Shown here one piece after another: positions 43,139 to 52,465 of a stretch of 64,000 nt of DNA. The DNA is from Sphingobacterium mizutaii (GTDB lineage: Bacteria > Bacteroidota > Bacteroidia > Sphingobacteriales > Sphingobacteriaceae), in assembly GCF_900187125.1 (NCBI RefSeq), contig NZ_LT906468.1, positions 1,612,001-1,676,000 of the forward strand, written 5' to 3'. The position numbers and the translations under genes are program-made. Numbering within the stretch: the stretch's first letter is position 1; each line of letters begins with the position of its first letter. The notes beneath the pieces were generated by a model that searched no databases, was not told the DNA's origin, and saw only the letters and a program-made list of their open reading frames with translations.

Positions 43139-44263
43139 ATGGGTAATGTGCTAATACAGATTTTCGTCCGTGGGTTTTATAAGAAATATGCCAAGCTCTT
43201 TTTTATTGTTTTTTGTCTTATTGCAAGTTATTTCCTTTTTATTCAAATCGCAGGAGTTTTTTTAGAACATAATAGAGATTTTTGGACATTATTCCTTGCC
43301 TTGCAATTTGCAACAGAACCTTTGTTTATTCTAATTTTTTGGATTATTTCTTTTCTCTTCATTACTCTCGTTTTTAGATTTATTAGTTCAGAGATCCAGA
43401 CCCAAAAATTAGAATTTCTTAAGTATACCTTTTTCGTGTTGGATAGGAAGGAAAGAATAAAAAGTTGGCTGAGGATATTTAGCTTAATCAATTTACCAAT
43501 TTTAATTTATGGATTGTTTTCTCTTTTAGTAGGTTATGTTTTACTTGGAAAACTTACTGGTTTTTGGTCTATTCTATATATCCTGTTGCTAAATTTTATT
43601 ATGATTTATTGGATTGATTTCAATAGGTTCAATATCAAGAATCATAATAGAATAGCTGCATTTTATTCATCAATTAACCCAAAGGAATATTATTGGATAT
43701 TCAACTTAATAAATCAATTGAAGACTAACTTAACCCTATTCGTAGGGACGAAGGTAGTATGTATCATTTCCATTGTTGTAATTGTCAAATACTTTGGAAT
43801 TGCAGTAGAGGGATTCACTTGGAATGTGTTGATATTTCTTTCCCTCATTGTAGCTTTATTGAATTCAATATTAATATATCAAAATGTGGTCTTTGAAGGA
43901 AGTAAAATGAAGTTTATCTTAACTTTCCCATTTTCTAGACCGCAAAAGTTTTTCAATTCCTTTCCTTATTATATAATATTGATTTTACCTGAGGGGATCT
44001 TAACAATTTATTTTTTTGATTTCGGTAAATTCCTGGTAGTCCTGATTTCCTTATTGATCTTTATTTTATTTATTAAATCAGCCATGATGGCAATAGGAAA
44101 GCAGCCTCTAAAGGTTATTAAAATATTGTCACTGTTTTTCTTTGTTTCGTTTATTTTGCTCCTCTATAAAGGCCAATTAATTGTGGTAATACTTTCATTT
44201 GGATTTTCTTATTTTCTTTATTTGAGGAATTACAGGTTAGAAAAATTTGATAGTATTTCATAG
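43139..44263 (+). CDS. Membrane subunit of the ABC transporter
   Basis: 374 residues, very hydrophobic, with about nine membrane segments and long Ile/Phe/Leu-rich runs. No periplasmic domain of size is visible. It follows the ATP-binding gene by 10 nt and ends in a terminator. I cannot place it in a named permease family, but position and topology support an ABC-2-like role. The base composition of this pair is more AT-rich than its neighbours. Confidence 0.78.
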   Translation: MGNVLIQIFVRGFYKKYAKLFFIVFCLIASYFLFIQIAGVFLEHNRDFWTLFLALQFATEPLFILIFWIISFLFITLVFRFISSEIQTQKLEFLKYTFFVLDRKERIKSWLRIFSLINLPILIYGLFSLLVGYVLLGKLTGFWSILYILLLNFIMIYWIDFNRFNIKNHNRIAAFYSSINPKEYYWIFNLINQLKTNLTLFVGTKVVCIISIVVIVKYFGIAVEGFTWNVLIFLSLIVALLNSILIYQNVVFEGSKMKFILTFPFSRPQKFFNSFPYYIILILPEGILTIYFFDFGKFLVVLISLLIFILFIKSAMMAIGKQPLKVIKILSLFFFVSFILLLYKGQLIVVILSFGFSYFLYLRNYRLEKFDSIS

Positions 44264-44276
44264 ATTGGAAATAATA

Positions 44277-44306
44277 AAGCAAACAGACCAATTGGCCTGT
44301 TTGCTT
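44277..44306. terminator. Terminator between convergent genes
   Basis: AAGCAAACAG at 44277-44286 pairs perfectly with CTGTTTGCTT at 44297-44306; the loop contains CCAATTGG. It serves the ABC permease gene (end 44263) and possibly the opposite gene ending at 44369. Confidence 0.7.
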
Positions 44307-44368
44307 CTTTGAAACTTTGTTTATTACTATGAGAAGCCTATCCTAGATAGGTTGAATCATACATTGAT

Positions 44369-45436
44369 TTATCGCCAGATCAGATTCGCACTACAAGGTA
44401 CTCCTGCATAATCTGCATCTGGTTGTTTGAGCCAAATAGCACCGCTATCCTTCTTTTCCAGATCATACATTTTTCCATCGGCAGGAATGATAACGATGTA
44501 TCCATACTTGCCACCTACAGATGCCACCCATGATCCATCTGCATAGTCATGGTCGCTCCAAGGTGTACCACCTTTACTTGCACCTGTAAAAGCTATGTAC
44601 TTGCCGTCAGGGGAGAAGGTAGGTCTATGTTCGCCATCATAGCTTACCACTTCTGACAATTCGCTGGTAGTGATCTGCTTCATGTCGCTGCCATCAATAT
44701 TGCACATCCACAAATGCCTATCCTTACGGAATGCCAGTTTTGTGCCTTGCGGATTGACAGTAACCGAACTAATACCTTGTTGGGAAAATACATTAGGAGC
44801 GGTCTTAAAGCCATCTGCTGCTGAACTCTTAAAAACTGAGTTGCCAACCCTGAAAAAGACCGTATTATCAGCAGTCCAGACTGGGATACCATAGTTCAGA
44901 AAACTTACACCCTTCACATACCATGAATTGATAAAATTTCCATTTGTAGCGTCAATGATCGTAATTGGCATATCTGCAAAATGTTGGGCATCTAAAACCA
45001 GGTATTTTTCATTTGGGGAAATATGGGCATCAGTAATTTCAATATCATCGGCTTCATAGGTGATATCAAAAACGTTTTTTCCATCCTGTAAGGAACTATA
45101 GTCCATTTTTGCCCCTTTATCGCGAAGCACAAATCTTCTTTCCGTAAAATTAAAGGCACCTTCAACATCCATCGTCAGCAGGGTCTTTTTGTTGTCCCAA
45201 CTGATATCATAACTATCATACCTAGAATTACCAGGGCCAATACCTATCCATTTGTCATTATATTTTCCTGAGCCAAAATCCATATAGCCCACTTCGCCAG
45301 CAAAATACCAATACAAACTACCAGGCAGGTATTTTATTGCTTTGCCATCAGCACCCATGATGTCATCTTTGCTGCAAGCTGAGATGGAAAGTATTATTCC
45401 AATTAATAGAGGAAAGATTGTTTTTATCGTTCTCAT
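44369..45436 (-). CDS. TolB-like beta-propeller lipoprotein
   Basis: 355 residues from ATG at 45436, which gives a clean lipoprotein signal (lipobox LSISAC); a start at 45469 is also in frame. The mature part contains WD40/TolB-like propeller blades, e.g. ISPNEKYLVLDAQ, VNPQGTKLAFRKDRHLWMCNIDGSDMKQI, and FSPDGKYIAFTGAS followed by HRPTFS spacing. Such lipoproteins are surface or periplasmic binding or scaffold proteins. It diverges from the TPR-kinase gene. Confidence 0.82.
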   Translation of the reverse strand: MRTIKTIFPLLIGIILSISACSKDDIMGADGKAIKYLPGSLYWYFAGEVGYMDFGSGKYNDKWIGIGPGNSRYDSYDISWDNKKTLLTMDVEGAFNFTERRFVLRDKGAKMDYSSLQDGKNVFDITYEADDIEITDAHISPNEKYLVLDAQHFADMPITIIDATNGNFINSWYVKGVSFLNYGIPVWTADNTVFFRVGNSVFKSSAADGFKTAPNVFSQQGISSVTVNPQGTKLAFRKDRHLWMCNIDGSDMKQITTSELSEVVSYDGEHRPTFSPDGKYIAFTGASKGGTPWSDHDYADGSWVASVGGKYGYIVIIPADGKMYDLEKKDSGAIWLKQPDADYAGVPCSANLIWR

Positions 45437-45627
45437 AAACCTGGATTTATATTTTTTCTTTGTTAGCATTTTTCTTTTTGACGATTTCTAAAGCTTAATA
45501 CAAAGTTAAATCCAGCCCATTTTTATAGCAATACTATAAATTGACTAAAACCTTCTACTAGTTTTTAAGTAGTTTTAATTATTAGCGTAACATTTTTGAT
45601 AAAATCCACGTATCTTAATGCATACTT

Positions 45628-47532
45628 ATGCCTGTCGTTCGAGCCTATATTGTCGCCATATTTCTGCTGCTACTCCATATTATGGCCAGTGGACAGGAAC
45701 TTCCAGCTCTAGAATCGAAACTCAACCAAGCTAAAACCAAAGAAGAGAAATTTAATGCCTTGGTCAAACTTTCGGACTATTGGTCCTATCGGGATACAGC
45801 AAAAGCCTTTGAAACCTTAAGACAAGCACAGCCTTTGATCGAAGGGAAGGACTTCTTGCAAGGAATCTATCTTTTTTATGAAGCTGGAATATACTATGGG
45901 TATGACAATCCAAGAAGTCAAAAGCTCTACCTAGAGGCGGAAGAATTCCTAAAGAAAATAGACCGGCCTACTGCCTATGGTTATCGGGCAAGATTGTGGC
46001 ATAATTACGGGTCGCTGGAGCAACAGGCTGATAATGATAAGTCATTTTTGGATATCACATTGACCTATAGTATTCCATTTGCCATAAAATCAGGGGATAA
46101 CGATCTGCTATTGAGTTATTTTACGGATGTAGGATTGGTATTTTATAACAATAAAGAATATCAGAAAGCTTTAGATTATTTTGAAAAGGCAGTTTCATTG
46201 GTCCGAACCCCTGAACAAGAATCAGCAAACCTATTATTTGCCTATCTCAATATGTTTGATTTGTTCTATTCGATGAAGGAAATAGAAAAAGGAGATAGGG
46301 TTTTGAGTAAGGCCGAGAGCTTGCTGAATAAGTTGGAGGATAAGAAGTTTGCCGCTGTATATTATAAGAATAAAGCGAGGTCACAGATCCATAAGAAAAA
46401 TTACAAAGAGGCATTAAGGAGTATTGAGAAAGGGCTGGAATGGGCAAAGGAATATAACTCGTATTGGGATTTCTATTATTTAAAGTATGAAAAGGTTGTT
46501 GTATATAATTTGATCGAAAATTATCAGGCGGCAAAGATTGAACTTGAAGAGTTATTAAAAGATCCAAGAGGGACAGTGATGACCAAGAACCGATTAGGTT
46601 TGATGAGTGATCTTGCGGAAATGGAGGCGAAATTGGGTAATATGGGGGCTGCATACCAACTAATCCGCAAGCATAAACAGATGAGTGATAGTCTGAGTTC
46701 ATTGGACTTCAAAAAGCAAATGGCTGAGCTGGAGACTCGGTATAGGACAAAGGAAAAGGAGCAAGAGATCGTACTTCTCGAAAATCGCAATTTATTGAAC
46801 AGGGCTATCCTGATCGGAGGGCTGCTATTGACCAGTATTTTTGGGCTCTGGATTTGGTATGCATGGAACGTCCGGAAAAGGCGGAATATGAAGGATACCC
46901 TTCTTCTCAAACAACAACGTGAAATTGATGTGGCTAAGGCCTTGGTCGATGGGGAGGAACAGGAGCGAAAGCGTCTGGCTAGAGAACTTCATGATGGCCT
47001 ATTGGGTAGAGTTACAGGGCTAAAGATGAATGTGGAACGGATTGCTAGGGATTCTGAACAAAAGGATTAGCCCATTGTAGTCAATGAACTGGAAACTGTT
47101 ATCGTCGATTTACGGCATACAGCACAAAATTTGGAACCGTCAGTCCTGAAGAGGAATGGGCTGGATGAAGCAATCCGACATTTCTGTCGGTCCATGCAAT
47201 CCGGCAGTACTCCAATATCCTATTATGGGCAGGGATTGGAGGAAATAAAAGATAAGAACCTTCAATTATCTATTTATAGAATTGTGCAAGAACTTATTAC
47301 CAATGCCGTTCGGCATGCTGATGCAAAAAAAATATTGCTGCAATGTTCCGTAGAAAATGCTTACCTCATGATTGAAGTGGAAGATAATGGGAAGGGCTTT
47401 ATGCCTGACAGTATAGAGAGAAACATGGGATTGGATAATCTAGAATCCCGAGTAAAATCTATTGGGGGGATATTGAAGATCGATTCCCAACCTGCTGAAG
47501 GAACGCATATTATTATTGAATGTCAATTGTAA
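45628..47532 (+). pseudogene. TPR-domain sensor histidine kinase interrupted by an in-frame TAG
   Basis: The frame runs from ATG 45628 to TAG 47068-47070 (480 codons) and continues without frameshift to TAA 47530-47532. The first part has a signal peptide, TPR-like repeats (about 25-370), a coiled coil, one membrane helix (about 391-410) and the HisKA_3 motif RELHDGLLGRV with His455. The part after the stop starts with LETVIVDLRHTAQNLEPSVL and holds the ATPase domain: ELITNAVRHADA, VEDNGKGF, GLDNLESRV, GTHIIIE. Without it the protein could be phosphorylated only in trans. The partner regulator begins 3 nt after the final stop and looks intact. Confidence 0.88.
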
Positions 47533-47535
47533 ATT

Positions 47536-48162
47536 ATGATTAGAACCGTTATTTGTGATGATCATCCTTTGATTACCCAAGGATTGACTAGTTATCTTGC
47601 CACACACGATACTATTGAAATTGTTGCCTCTACTTCCAGTGCTAGTGAGTTGCGGAATTTAATCTCAAAGGTTGAAGTTGATGTGCTCTTGTTGGACATT
47701 CAATTGCCAGATGGGAATGGAGTTGACCTGTGCACGGAGTTCAAGGAAGTCCATCCTGATCTGCAAGTTTTGGCTTTAAGTAATTTGGATGATAGGAATG
47801 TTATCCTTAGGATGCTGAACGCTGGGGCTTCAGGGTATTTGCTCAAAAGTGCTGCGATGGATGAAATTGTAAAAGCCATTAACCATATCCATGAGGGTGG
47901 AGTTTATCTGGATCAGAATGCACAAAAAAGTTTGGGTAGCTCGAAGGTCAACTTAGCGGAGGAATTCCCGCCAATTACCCGACGGGAAAGGGAGGTGATA
48001 AAATATCTTTCTGAGGGCTTGAGTTCAGTTCAGATCGCTGAAATCATGTTTGTCAGTCCATTTACGGTAGATACGCATCGTAGAAATCTAATGCAAAAAT
48101 TCAATGTGAATAAGACGGTCAATCTGCTGCAAAAGATTAAGGATTTGGGATTGGATGAATGA
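47536..48162 (+). CDS. LuxR/NarL-type response regulator
   Basis: 208 residues. Receiver with Asp8-Asp9 acidic pair and phosphoacceptor Asp54 (LLLDIQLPDG), then a LuxR HTH beginning ITRREREVIKYL with SPFTVDTHRRNL as the recognition helix. It is the partner of the broken kinase immediately upstream. If that kinase is dead, this regulator is orphaned or served by another kinase, for instance that at 5870-6652. Confidence 0.92.
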   Translation: MIRTVICDDHPLITQGLTSYLATHDTIEIVASTSSASELRNLISKVEVDVLLLDIQLPDGNGVDLCTEFKEVHPDLQVLALSNLDDRNVILRMLNAGASGYLLKSAAMDEIVKAINHIHEGGVYLDQNAQKSLGSSKVNLAEEFPPITRREREVIKYLSEGLSSVQIAEIMFVSPFTVDTHRRNLMQKFNVNKTVNLLQKIKDLGLDE

Positions 48163-48189
48163 GAATAATGGTAATTAGGTTGAATGGTT

Positions 48190-48972
48190 GAAACCCCCTA
48201 GAAGGGGTGAAATATTTTGCTACGAATCTCCATTACGACAATAAAACAATAAAAAATAGTTCTCTCATCTTACGATTCGGGATGAACTGCAATCCTTAAA
48301 AAAATAAAAAATAGATTCTTCGCTGCACTCTGAATCCCTCTCAGGTATATCCAATTCTGAACGATTAGTGAAGAATCTGTACGTAAATGCCCACTACATT
48401 TTGTCATCCTAAATCGAAGATTTAGGACCTGTACGCTAATACAAAAATAGTTTGTATTGTTCCGAGATCCTTCCTGCGTCAGGATGACCCTATGGTTGTT
48501 AACGTGGTTTGAAGACCTGTACGCTAATACAAAAATAGTTTGTTTAATTCCGAGATCCTTCCTGCGTCAGGATGACCCCATAGTTGTTAACGTGGTTTGA
48601 AGGATTGTACGCCAGTACAAAAATGGTTTGTATTGTTCCGAGATCCTTCCTGCGTACCAATGACACGTTTGTTAAATCTGTGTTTCTAGGTATTTAGACC
48701 TATATTTCCTTTCCAGAAGAATATTTTTTATCCGCCATACATCCCCAGCGGGGGATGAATTATTTTAGCATGGATGGTAAACAATATAGGGCTAATGCTA
48801 AACCGATGTTCGATTAATCGAACATCGGTTTAGCGCGACTTCCAAGCTATCGTGCCATGTCTGCTAAAATAATGGAACCCCAAAAGGGGTTTTATATTTA
48901 AAAAACAAAAGATCTAATTGATTTTCATTGCCAACATGCTGTCATCACCTTCCGATAAATTTAGCTCAAATT
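48190..48972 (-). repeat. Composite intergenic repeat, copy B (inverted relative to copy A)
   Basis: Read on the minus strand this block has the same modules in the same order as 27945-28775: the 70-nt leader, a GGAACCCC hairpin, the 115-bp element, a second hairpin, three 88-bp units (marked by GTACGC at 48431, 48519 and 48607 on the plus strand), and the AGATTCTTCAC / ATCCCGAATCG tail. A further partial unit lies outside the block at about 48975-49080. The gap 48163-49180 contains no gene. Confidence 0.85.
48759..48873 (-). repeat. 115-bp palindromic element, copy B
   Basis: ATTATTTTAGCA at 48759-48770 with its inverse at 48862-48873, and a perfect 38-nt palindrome at 48797-48834 (left arm GCTAAACCGATGTTCGATT). 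Compared with copy A the arm differs at two positions, and both changes are matched on the other arm. Flanking hairpins at about 48741-48758 and 48874-48893. Confidence 0.85.
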
Positions 48973-49180
48973 TTTCCTGCGTCAGGATGACCCCATGGTT
49001 GTTAACGTGGTTGAAGAACTGTACGCCAATACAAAAATGGTTAGGATGAGTTCATGGTTATGAACTTAGTTTGAAGAACTTGCAATAATTATTTTTCTAT
49101 AAAACATTTTTGAAAACCCAACGTTTTGATTATAAAATTTAATCACAAAATTATTAAAATTTCTTTTCGATTTAAGTATT

Positions 49181-49801
49181 ATGTCAAATCCATCTGTTCA
49201 AAGAAGCCCAATCGGCAGCTACAAATCTGTAGAAATAGAATTAGTAACTTGGGATGCCTCCATGGCTGAGGTAGCTTTAAGCTGTGCCTGTTTATTTACT
49301 CATGAGATAAACCAAAAGCAACCTGTTGGCGGTCTTTTGCATCTAAATGCTGCAATGGGCGGATTGCTTTTTTCATTAAGGGATCAGAAAGCTTTTTCCG
49401 GAAATTACTTGGATACTTTATTGATTGACCAGAATCTTGGGAAGATCAAAGCTGAAAGATTGCTCATTATTGGTTTGGGGAGACCGGAGGATTGGTCTGG
49501 ACAAACCAGTGCCGATGCGGTGAGTGTAGCGGCTAAGCTAGCCTATCAACTTCACCTAGATAGTGTAGCTATTGCTCCGAGTGTTTTAGATACAGGGATT
49601 GAGCCGAATGCTGATTTTTCCTTGCAGATGCTTGCCTCACTCAAGGAACGAATCGATAGACAGGAAGAGTACCATCAGCTTGGTTTGGTGAAAGCTCCAT
49701 CGATCAAGAAATGGGTGTTTGATGCTGGGTATACAGGTTTTGATGCAAAGGCAGACAAATTCAGGGAAAACTTTCAAAAGTTAATGAACCACTATCAATA
49801 G
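49181..49801 (+). CDS. Stand-alone M17 leucyl aminopeptidase N-terminal-like domain
   Basis: 206 residues resembling only the N-terminal macro-like domain of M17 leucyl aminopeptidases: a GGLLHLNAAMGG...RDQKAFSGN stretch, a TLLI strand, and AERLLIIGLGRPEDW. The C-terminal catalytic domain with its metal ligands (NTDAEGR signature) is missing, and the frame closes normally, so this is not a simple truncation by frameshift in the window. It may bind ligands or regulate rather than cleave. It is followed by a small gene 7 nt later and preceded by the repeat island. Confidence 0.72.
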   Translation: MSNPSVQRSPIGSYKSVEIELVTWDASMAEVALSCACLFTHEINQKQPVGGLLHLNAAMGGLLFSLRDQKAFSGNYLDTLLIDQNLGKIKAERLLIIGLGRPEDWSGQTSADAVSVAAKLAYQLHLDSVAIAPSVLDTGIEPNADFSLQMLASLKERIDRQEEYHQLGLVKAPSIKKWVFDAGYTGFDAKADKFRENFQKLMNHYQ

Positions 49802-49808
49802 ATCAAAT

Positions 49809-50102
49809 ATGTCCAAGAAAATAATTAAAGCCGAAGAATTGCATATCACAGATGCAGAATGTAACTCTCGATTGATCATTTCAATTGAAAATGGCTTTCC
49901 TTCCATTAAACTTCAAAATCCGAATCCTGAATTCCCATCTGCAGTGTTGGAGCTGGACAGCAAAGGGACCCATATCAAATTCACCCATCCAAAAGGAAAC
50001 AGCAGTTATTTCTTCCTTAACAATGAAGGAAGCTCTGGTTTGGTCATGATCAATGAAAAAGGGGAGAGGAGCTATGAAAAAATTGTTGATGATAAAGGTT
50101 AG
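49809..50102 (+). CDS. Small hypothetical protein
   Basis: 97 residues, beta-rich in appearance (LIISIENGFPSIKLQ, AVLELDSKGTHIKFTH, YFFLNNEGSSGLVMIN), no signal peptide or membrane segment. It starts 7 nt after the M17-like gene, so the two are probably co-transcribed. I do not recognise the family. Confidence 0.65.
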   Translation: MSKKIIKAEELHITDAECNSRLIISIENGFPSIKLQNPNPEFPSAVLELDSKGTHIKFTHPKGNSSYFFLNNEGSSGLVMINEKGERSYEKIVDDKG

Positions 50103-50207
50103 GATATGAATTTAAGAGATTTTTGGTTTAGTTCCTGGAGGTCGCAAGCCGACGCATTATGTCTTTTTAACTAAAAGCAGGGGTTTTATATTACCAGTTT
50201 TCGGGTA

Positions 50208-50238
50208 TTGGATTAGGTTTCTTTAGGGGGTAATTTTG
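50208..50238 (+). promoter_or_regulatory. Putative promoter of the small lipoprotein gene
   Basis: TAATTTTG at 50231-50238 matches TAnnTTTG; a TTGG at 50208-50211, 19 nt upstream, may serve as the -33 box. The start codon is 47 nt further on. Confidence 0.45.
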
Positions 50239-50285
50239 ATTTATTCAATCAAAACTTTCTTTACCAGAAGATTTAATAATTCAAT

Positions 50286-50714
50286 ATGAAAAGAGATAAT
50301 AAATTAAAATCATTTTTTGCCATTTGCTTTTTGCTTGTGGGCATGAGCTTTTTGTTTGCTAGCTGTTCAAAGGATGAAAACAATCCTGAGCAAGATTCAG
50401 GAAGCATTGATGAGGTGGTAGGAACCTTCAAAGGAACCATTGATATTGTCGGTGGAGAGAAAAAATTTAATGAATTGGTAGAAATTACCAAGGTAAGCAA
50501 CAATAAGGTGAAGATTACTGCAAAAAACACAGGGCTGAATCTTCCAGTGAAGGAGGTACAAGTGTACAATAATTCAGGAAGAGGGGTGCTGACTGAAGCG
50601 TCTGAACCACAAGGGGTTTTGGTGTATACCACATCCAACAAGGCACTGTCTTTTGTGACCAAGGTAACAGCTGAAGGGGAAGAGATGTACAGTTTTGAAG
50701 GAACAAAACAGTAA
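50286..50714 (+). CDS. Small lipoprotein of unknown function
   Basis: 142 residues with a lipoprotein signal (lipobox LFASC) followed by an acidic linker (SKDENNPEQDSGS) and one beta-rich domain of about 100 residues. No family recognised. Transcribed alone, with a promoter-like box upstream and a strong terminator downstream. Confidence 0.72.
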   Translation: MKRDNKLKSFFAICFLLVGMSFLFASCSKDENNPEQDSGSIDEVVGTFKGTIDIVGGEKKFNELVEITKVSNNKVKITAKNTGLNLPVKEVQVYNNSGRGVLTEASEPQGVLVYTTSNKALSFVTKVTAEGEEMYSFEGTKQ

Positions 50715-50748
50715 AAGACTTTAGCTCTTAATTTTTCCCTATTAAGAC

Positions 50749-50780
50749 AAAAAATGCGAAGTTTTCACTTCGCATTTTTT
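50749..50780. terminator. Strong Rho-independent terminator, usable in both directions
   Basis: AAAAAATGCGAAGT pairs perfectly with ACTTCGCATTTTTT around a TTTC loop. It lies between the lipoprotein gene (end 50714) and the convergent sigma factor gene (end 50815). Confidence 0.88.
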
Positions 50781-50814
50781 CAAATAATAGATATGGATAT
50801 ATAAAAAAACTGCA

Positions 50815-51471
50815 CTATAATTCATGGATTTTCTTCATGACTCTTTCTGTAAAAGGATTGCAATAGCAGAGATTAAATTCAAATAGTTCTTCAGGGGAAT
50901 AAGTTTTTTCGATTTCAGTCCTCAACATCGCTTTTGCCCGATTTAAACGCACCTTTACGTTTGCTTCGCTGATGTCAAGCAGGGAAGAGGTTTCAGCAAC
51001 ATTCAAACCATTGATTTCTCGCAAGGAGAAAACCATCCTATACTCTTCAGGAATTCTCAAGAGCGAAGCTTCGATAATTTTCCCCAATTCGTGGCTGAAG
51101 ATCTCTTTTTGCACATCGTTGTTTGAGTTGTTGAACATAGGCATTACATTTTCGTTGATAATCTCATTGACAGTTTCTTTTTTGAAACTGAACTTCATTT
51201 TCTTCCTATAGCAGTTGTTGAGCATGATCCTGATGATCCAGGTCTTGAAACTTGAGCCATGCTTAAATTGGGTCAAGCATTTAAACGCATCAATGTAGGT
51301 GTCCTGCATCAGGTCTTGGGTATCTTCATGGTTGTAGTTGTACGATCGTCCGATTTTATAGAGGTAGGAATTAAACCGCCTTACGATAATTTCATAAAGC
51401 GGTTTCTCACCATTCAAAATCCGATCGATGATTTCAACCTCTGTTAATTGCTCAAATTGTTCTTTTATCAT
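50815..51471 (-). CDS. ECF-type sigma-70 factor
   Basis: 218 residues. Region 2 (HEDTQDLMQDTYIDAF, then FKTWIIRIMLNNCYRKK) and region 4 (IPEEYRMVFSLREINGLNVAETSSLLDISEANVKVRLNRAKAMLR) are complete. A C-terminal tail of about 35 residues with two Cys (LCYCNPF) extends past region 4, which could respond to metal or redox state. Its ATG overlaps the stop of the preceding DoxX-like gene (ATGA). No anti-sigma gene is adjacent. Confidence 0.92.
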   Translation of the reverse strand: MIKEQFEQLTEVEIIDRILNGEKPLYEIIVRRFNSYLYKIGRSYNYNHEDTQDLMQDTYIDAFKCLTQFKHGSSFKTWIIRIMLNNCYRKKMKFSFKKETVNEIINENVMPMFNNSNNDVQKEIFSHELGKIIEASLLRIPEEYRMVFSLREINGLNVAETSSLLDISEANVKVRLNRAKAMLRTEIEKTYSPEELFEFNLCYCNPFTERVMKKIHEL

Positions 51472-51854
51472 TGTCCGACAATTTTTGCTAATCTAGCCAT
51501 TGATAATGCAGCAATCGCCATCACCAAATCCCGCACTGCTACATCCACATAATTAAATCCGACTAATAAGGAAAGGGCGATCAGTGTTAGCCATGCTGCT
51601 ACGATATAACCCCCAATTTCCGGTTTCTTAAATACGATTAAACCAGCTACAATTTCAATTATCCCTACAACCATCATAAAAACCCCTGCTGAAACGGGAA
51701 GAAGATCAGCAATCGATGGATTGACATACTGTTCCCAATTTGTAAGTAAGTTAGTGAATTTGTCAGCACCTGCCACAATTGGAACAACGACAAAGACATA
51801 TTTCAATAAATTGAATGTTGAATTCAGTGACTGATTTTTGATTGTATTTTCCAT
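51468..51854 (-). CDS. DoxX-like small membrane protein
   Basis: 128 residues with four membrane helices and an early VFVVVPIVAGADKFTNLLTNW segment like DoxX-type proteins. It precedes the sigma gene with a 4-nt overlap, so the two form one operon. The function of the family is loosely defined (membrane redox or stress). The assignment is moderate. Confidence 0.65.
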   Translation of the reverse strand: MENTIKNQSLNSTFNLLKYVFVVVPIVAGADKFTNLLTNWEQYVNPSIADLLPVSAGVFMMVVGIIEIVAGLIVFKKPEIGGYIVAAWLTLIALSLLVGFNYVDVAVRDLVMAIAALSMARLAKIVGQ

Positions 51855-51943
51855 GTTTTTACCTTTTTAATTCGTTTGTATTTATTTAGGGTAAATGACA
51901 TCTGGAAAGGTTACAAGGAATTTGAAAAAAATTAAAAACCCCT

Positions 51944-52465
51944 TCAGTGGGACTTAAATCTGTCTTCTAAGCTCAGTTTAATTTTATATATCCGTAGGAT
52001 TGTTTGATGATATTCAGCTTCCTGCCTGGGAAATATCGACATAATTGCTGTAAAGAATTTAATGGCTTCTTGGAGCATGGCATCAATAAATTGTTCTGCC
52101 TTCATATTGATCGATTTATTTCCAATAACCAACTGAACTCTGTCCTTAATAATTTTTATGGAAACCGGCAGGGGCTGGCTTGGAAATGAAAAACTGCTTT
52201 CATCCTGTATGGTCAATTCCTCAAAGGAATTGATAAAGTAATGCCATAGATCTTCAATATCGTCCCAAAAGGTGAAATCCATAATCGTTTCTCCGTTGAA
52301 TTTCATAAGCAGTACACCATCAATATAGTGACGGTCCATTTTATCTGGATCTAATAGGGCGCTATCATCCAGCGATATAAATTGGCTGGTATCTATATGA
52401 TTGATATCGCGAATCTTATATTTCTTGTCCTTTATGATGTAGGTGCTGAGTTCTAGGCTTTCCAT
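51944..52465 (-). CDS. Hypothetical protein
   Basis: 173 residues, cytosolic, acidic in the middle, with repeated alternating strands in the first half (STYIIKDKKYKIRD, GVLLMKFNGETIMDF). No recognised motif. Its start overlaps the stop of the acetyltransferase gene (TAATG), so the two are translationally coupled. Function unknown. Confidence 0.65.
   Translation of the reverse strand: MESLELSTYIIKDKKYKIRDINHIDTSQFISLDDSALLDPDKMDRHYIDGVLLMKFNGETIMDFTFWDDIEDLWHYFINSFEELTIQDESSFSFPSQPLPVSIKIIKDRVQLVIGNKSINMKAEQFIDAMLQEAIKFFTAIMSIFPRQEAEYHQTILRIYKIKLSLEDRFKSH

Noticed and set aside
47131..47532. Separate gene for a stand-alone histidine kinase ATPase domain
   Set aside because: Its only start is a TTG in the middle of a helix, and it is in the same frame as the upstream kinase across one TAG, so it is the second half of one broken gene.
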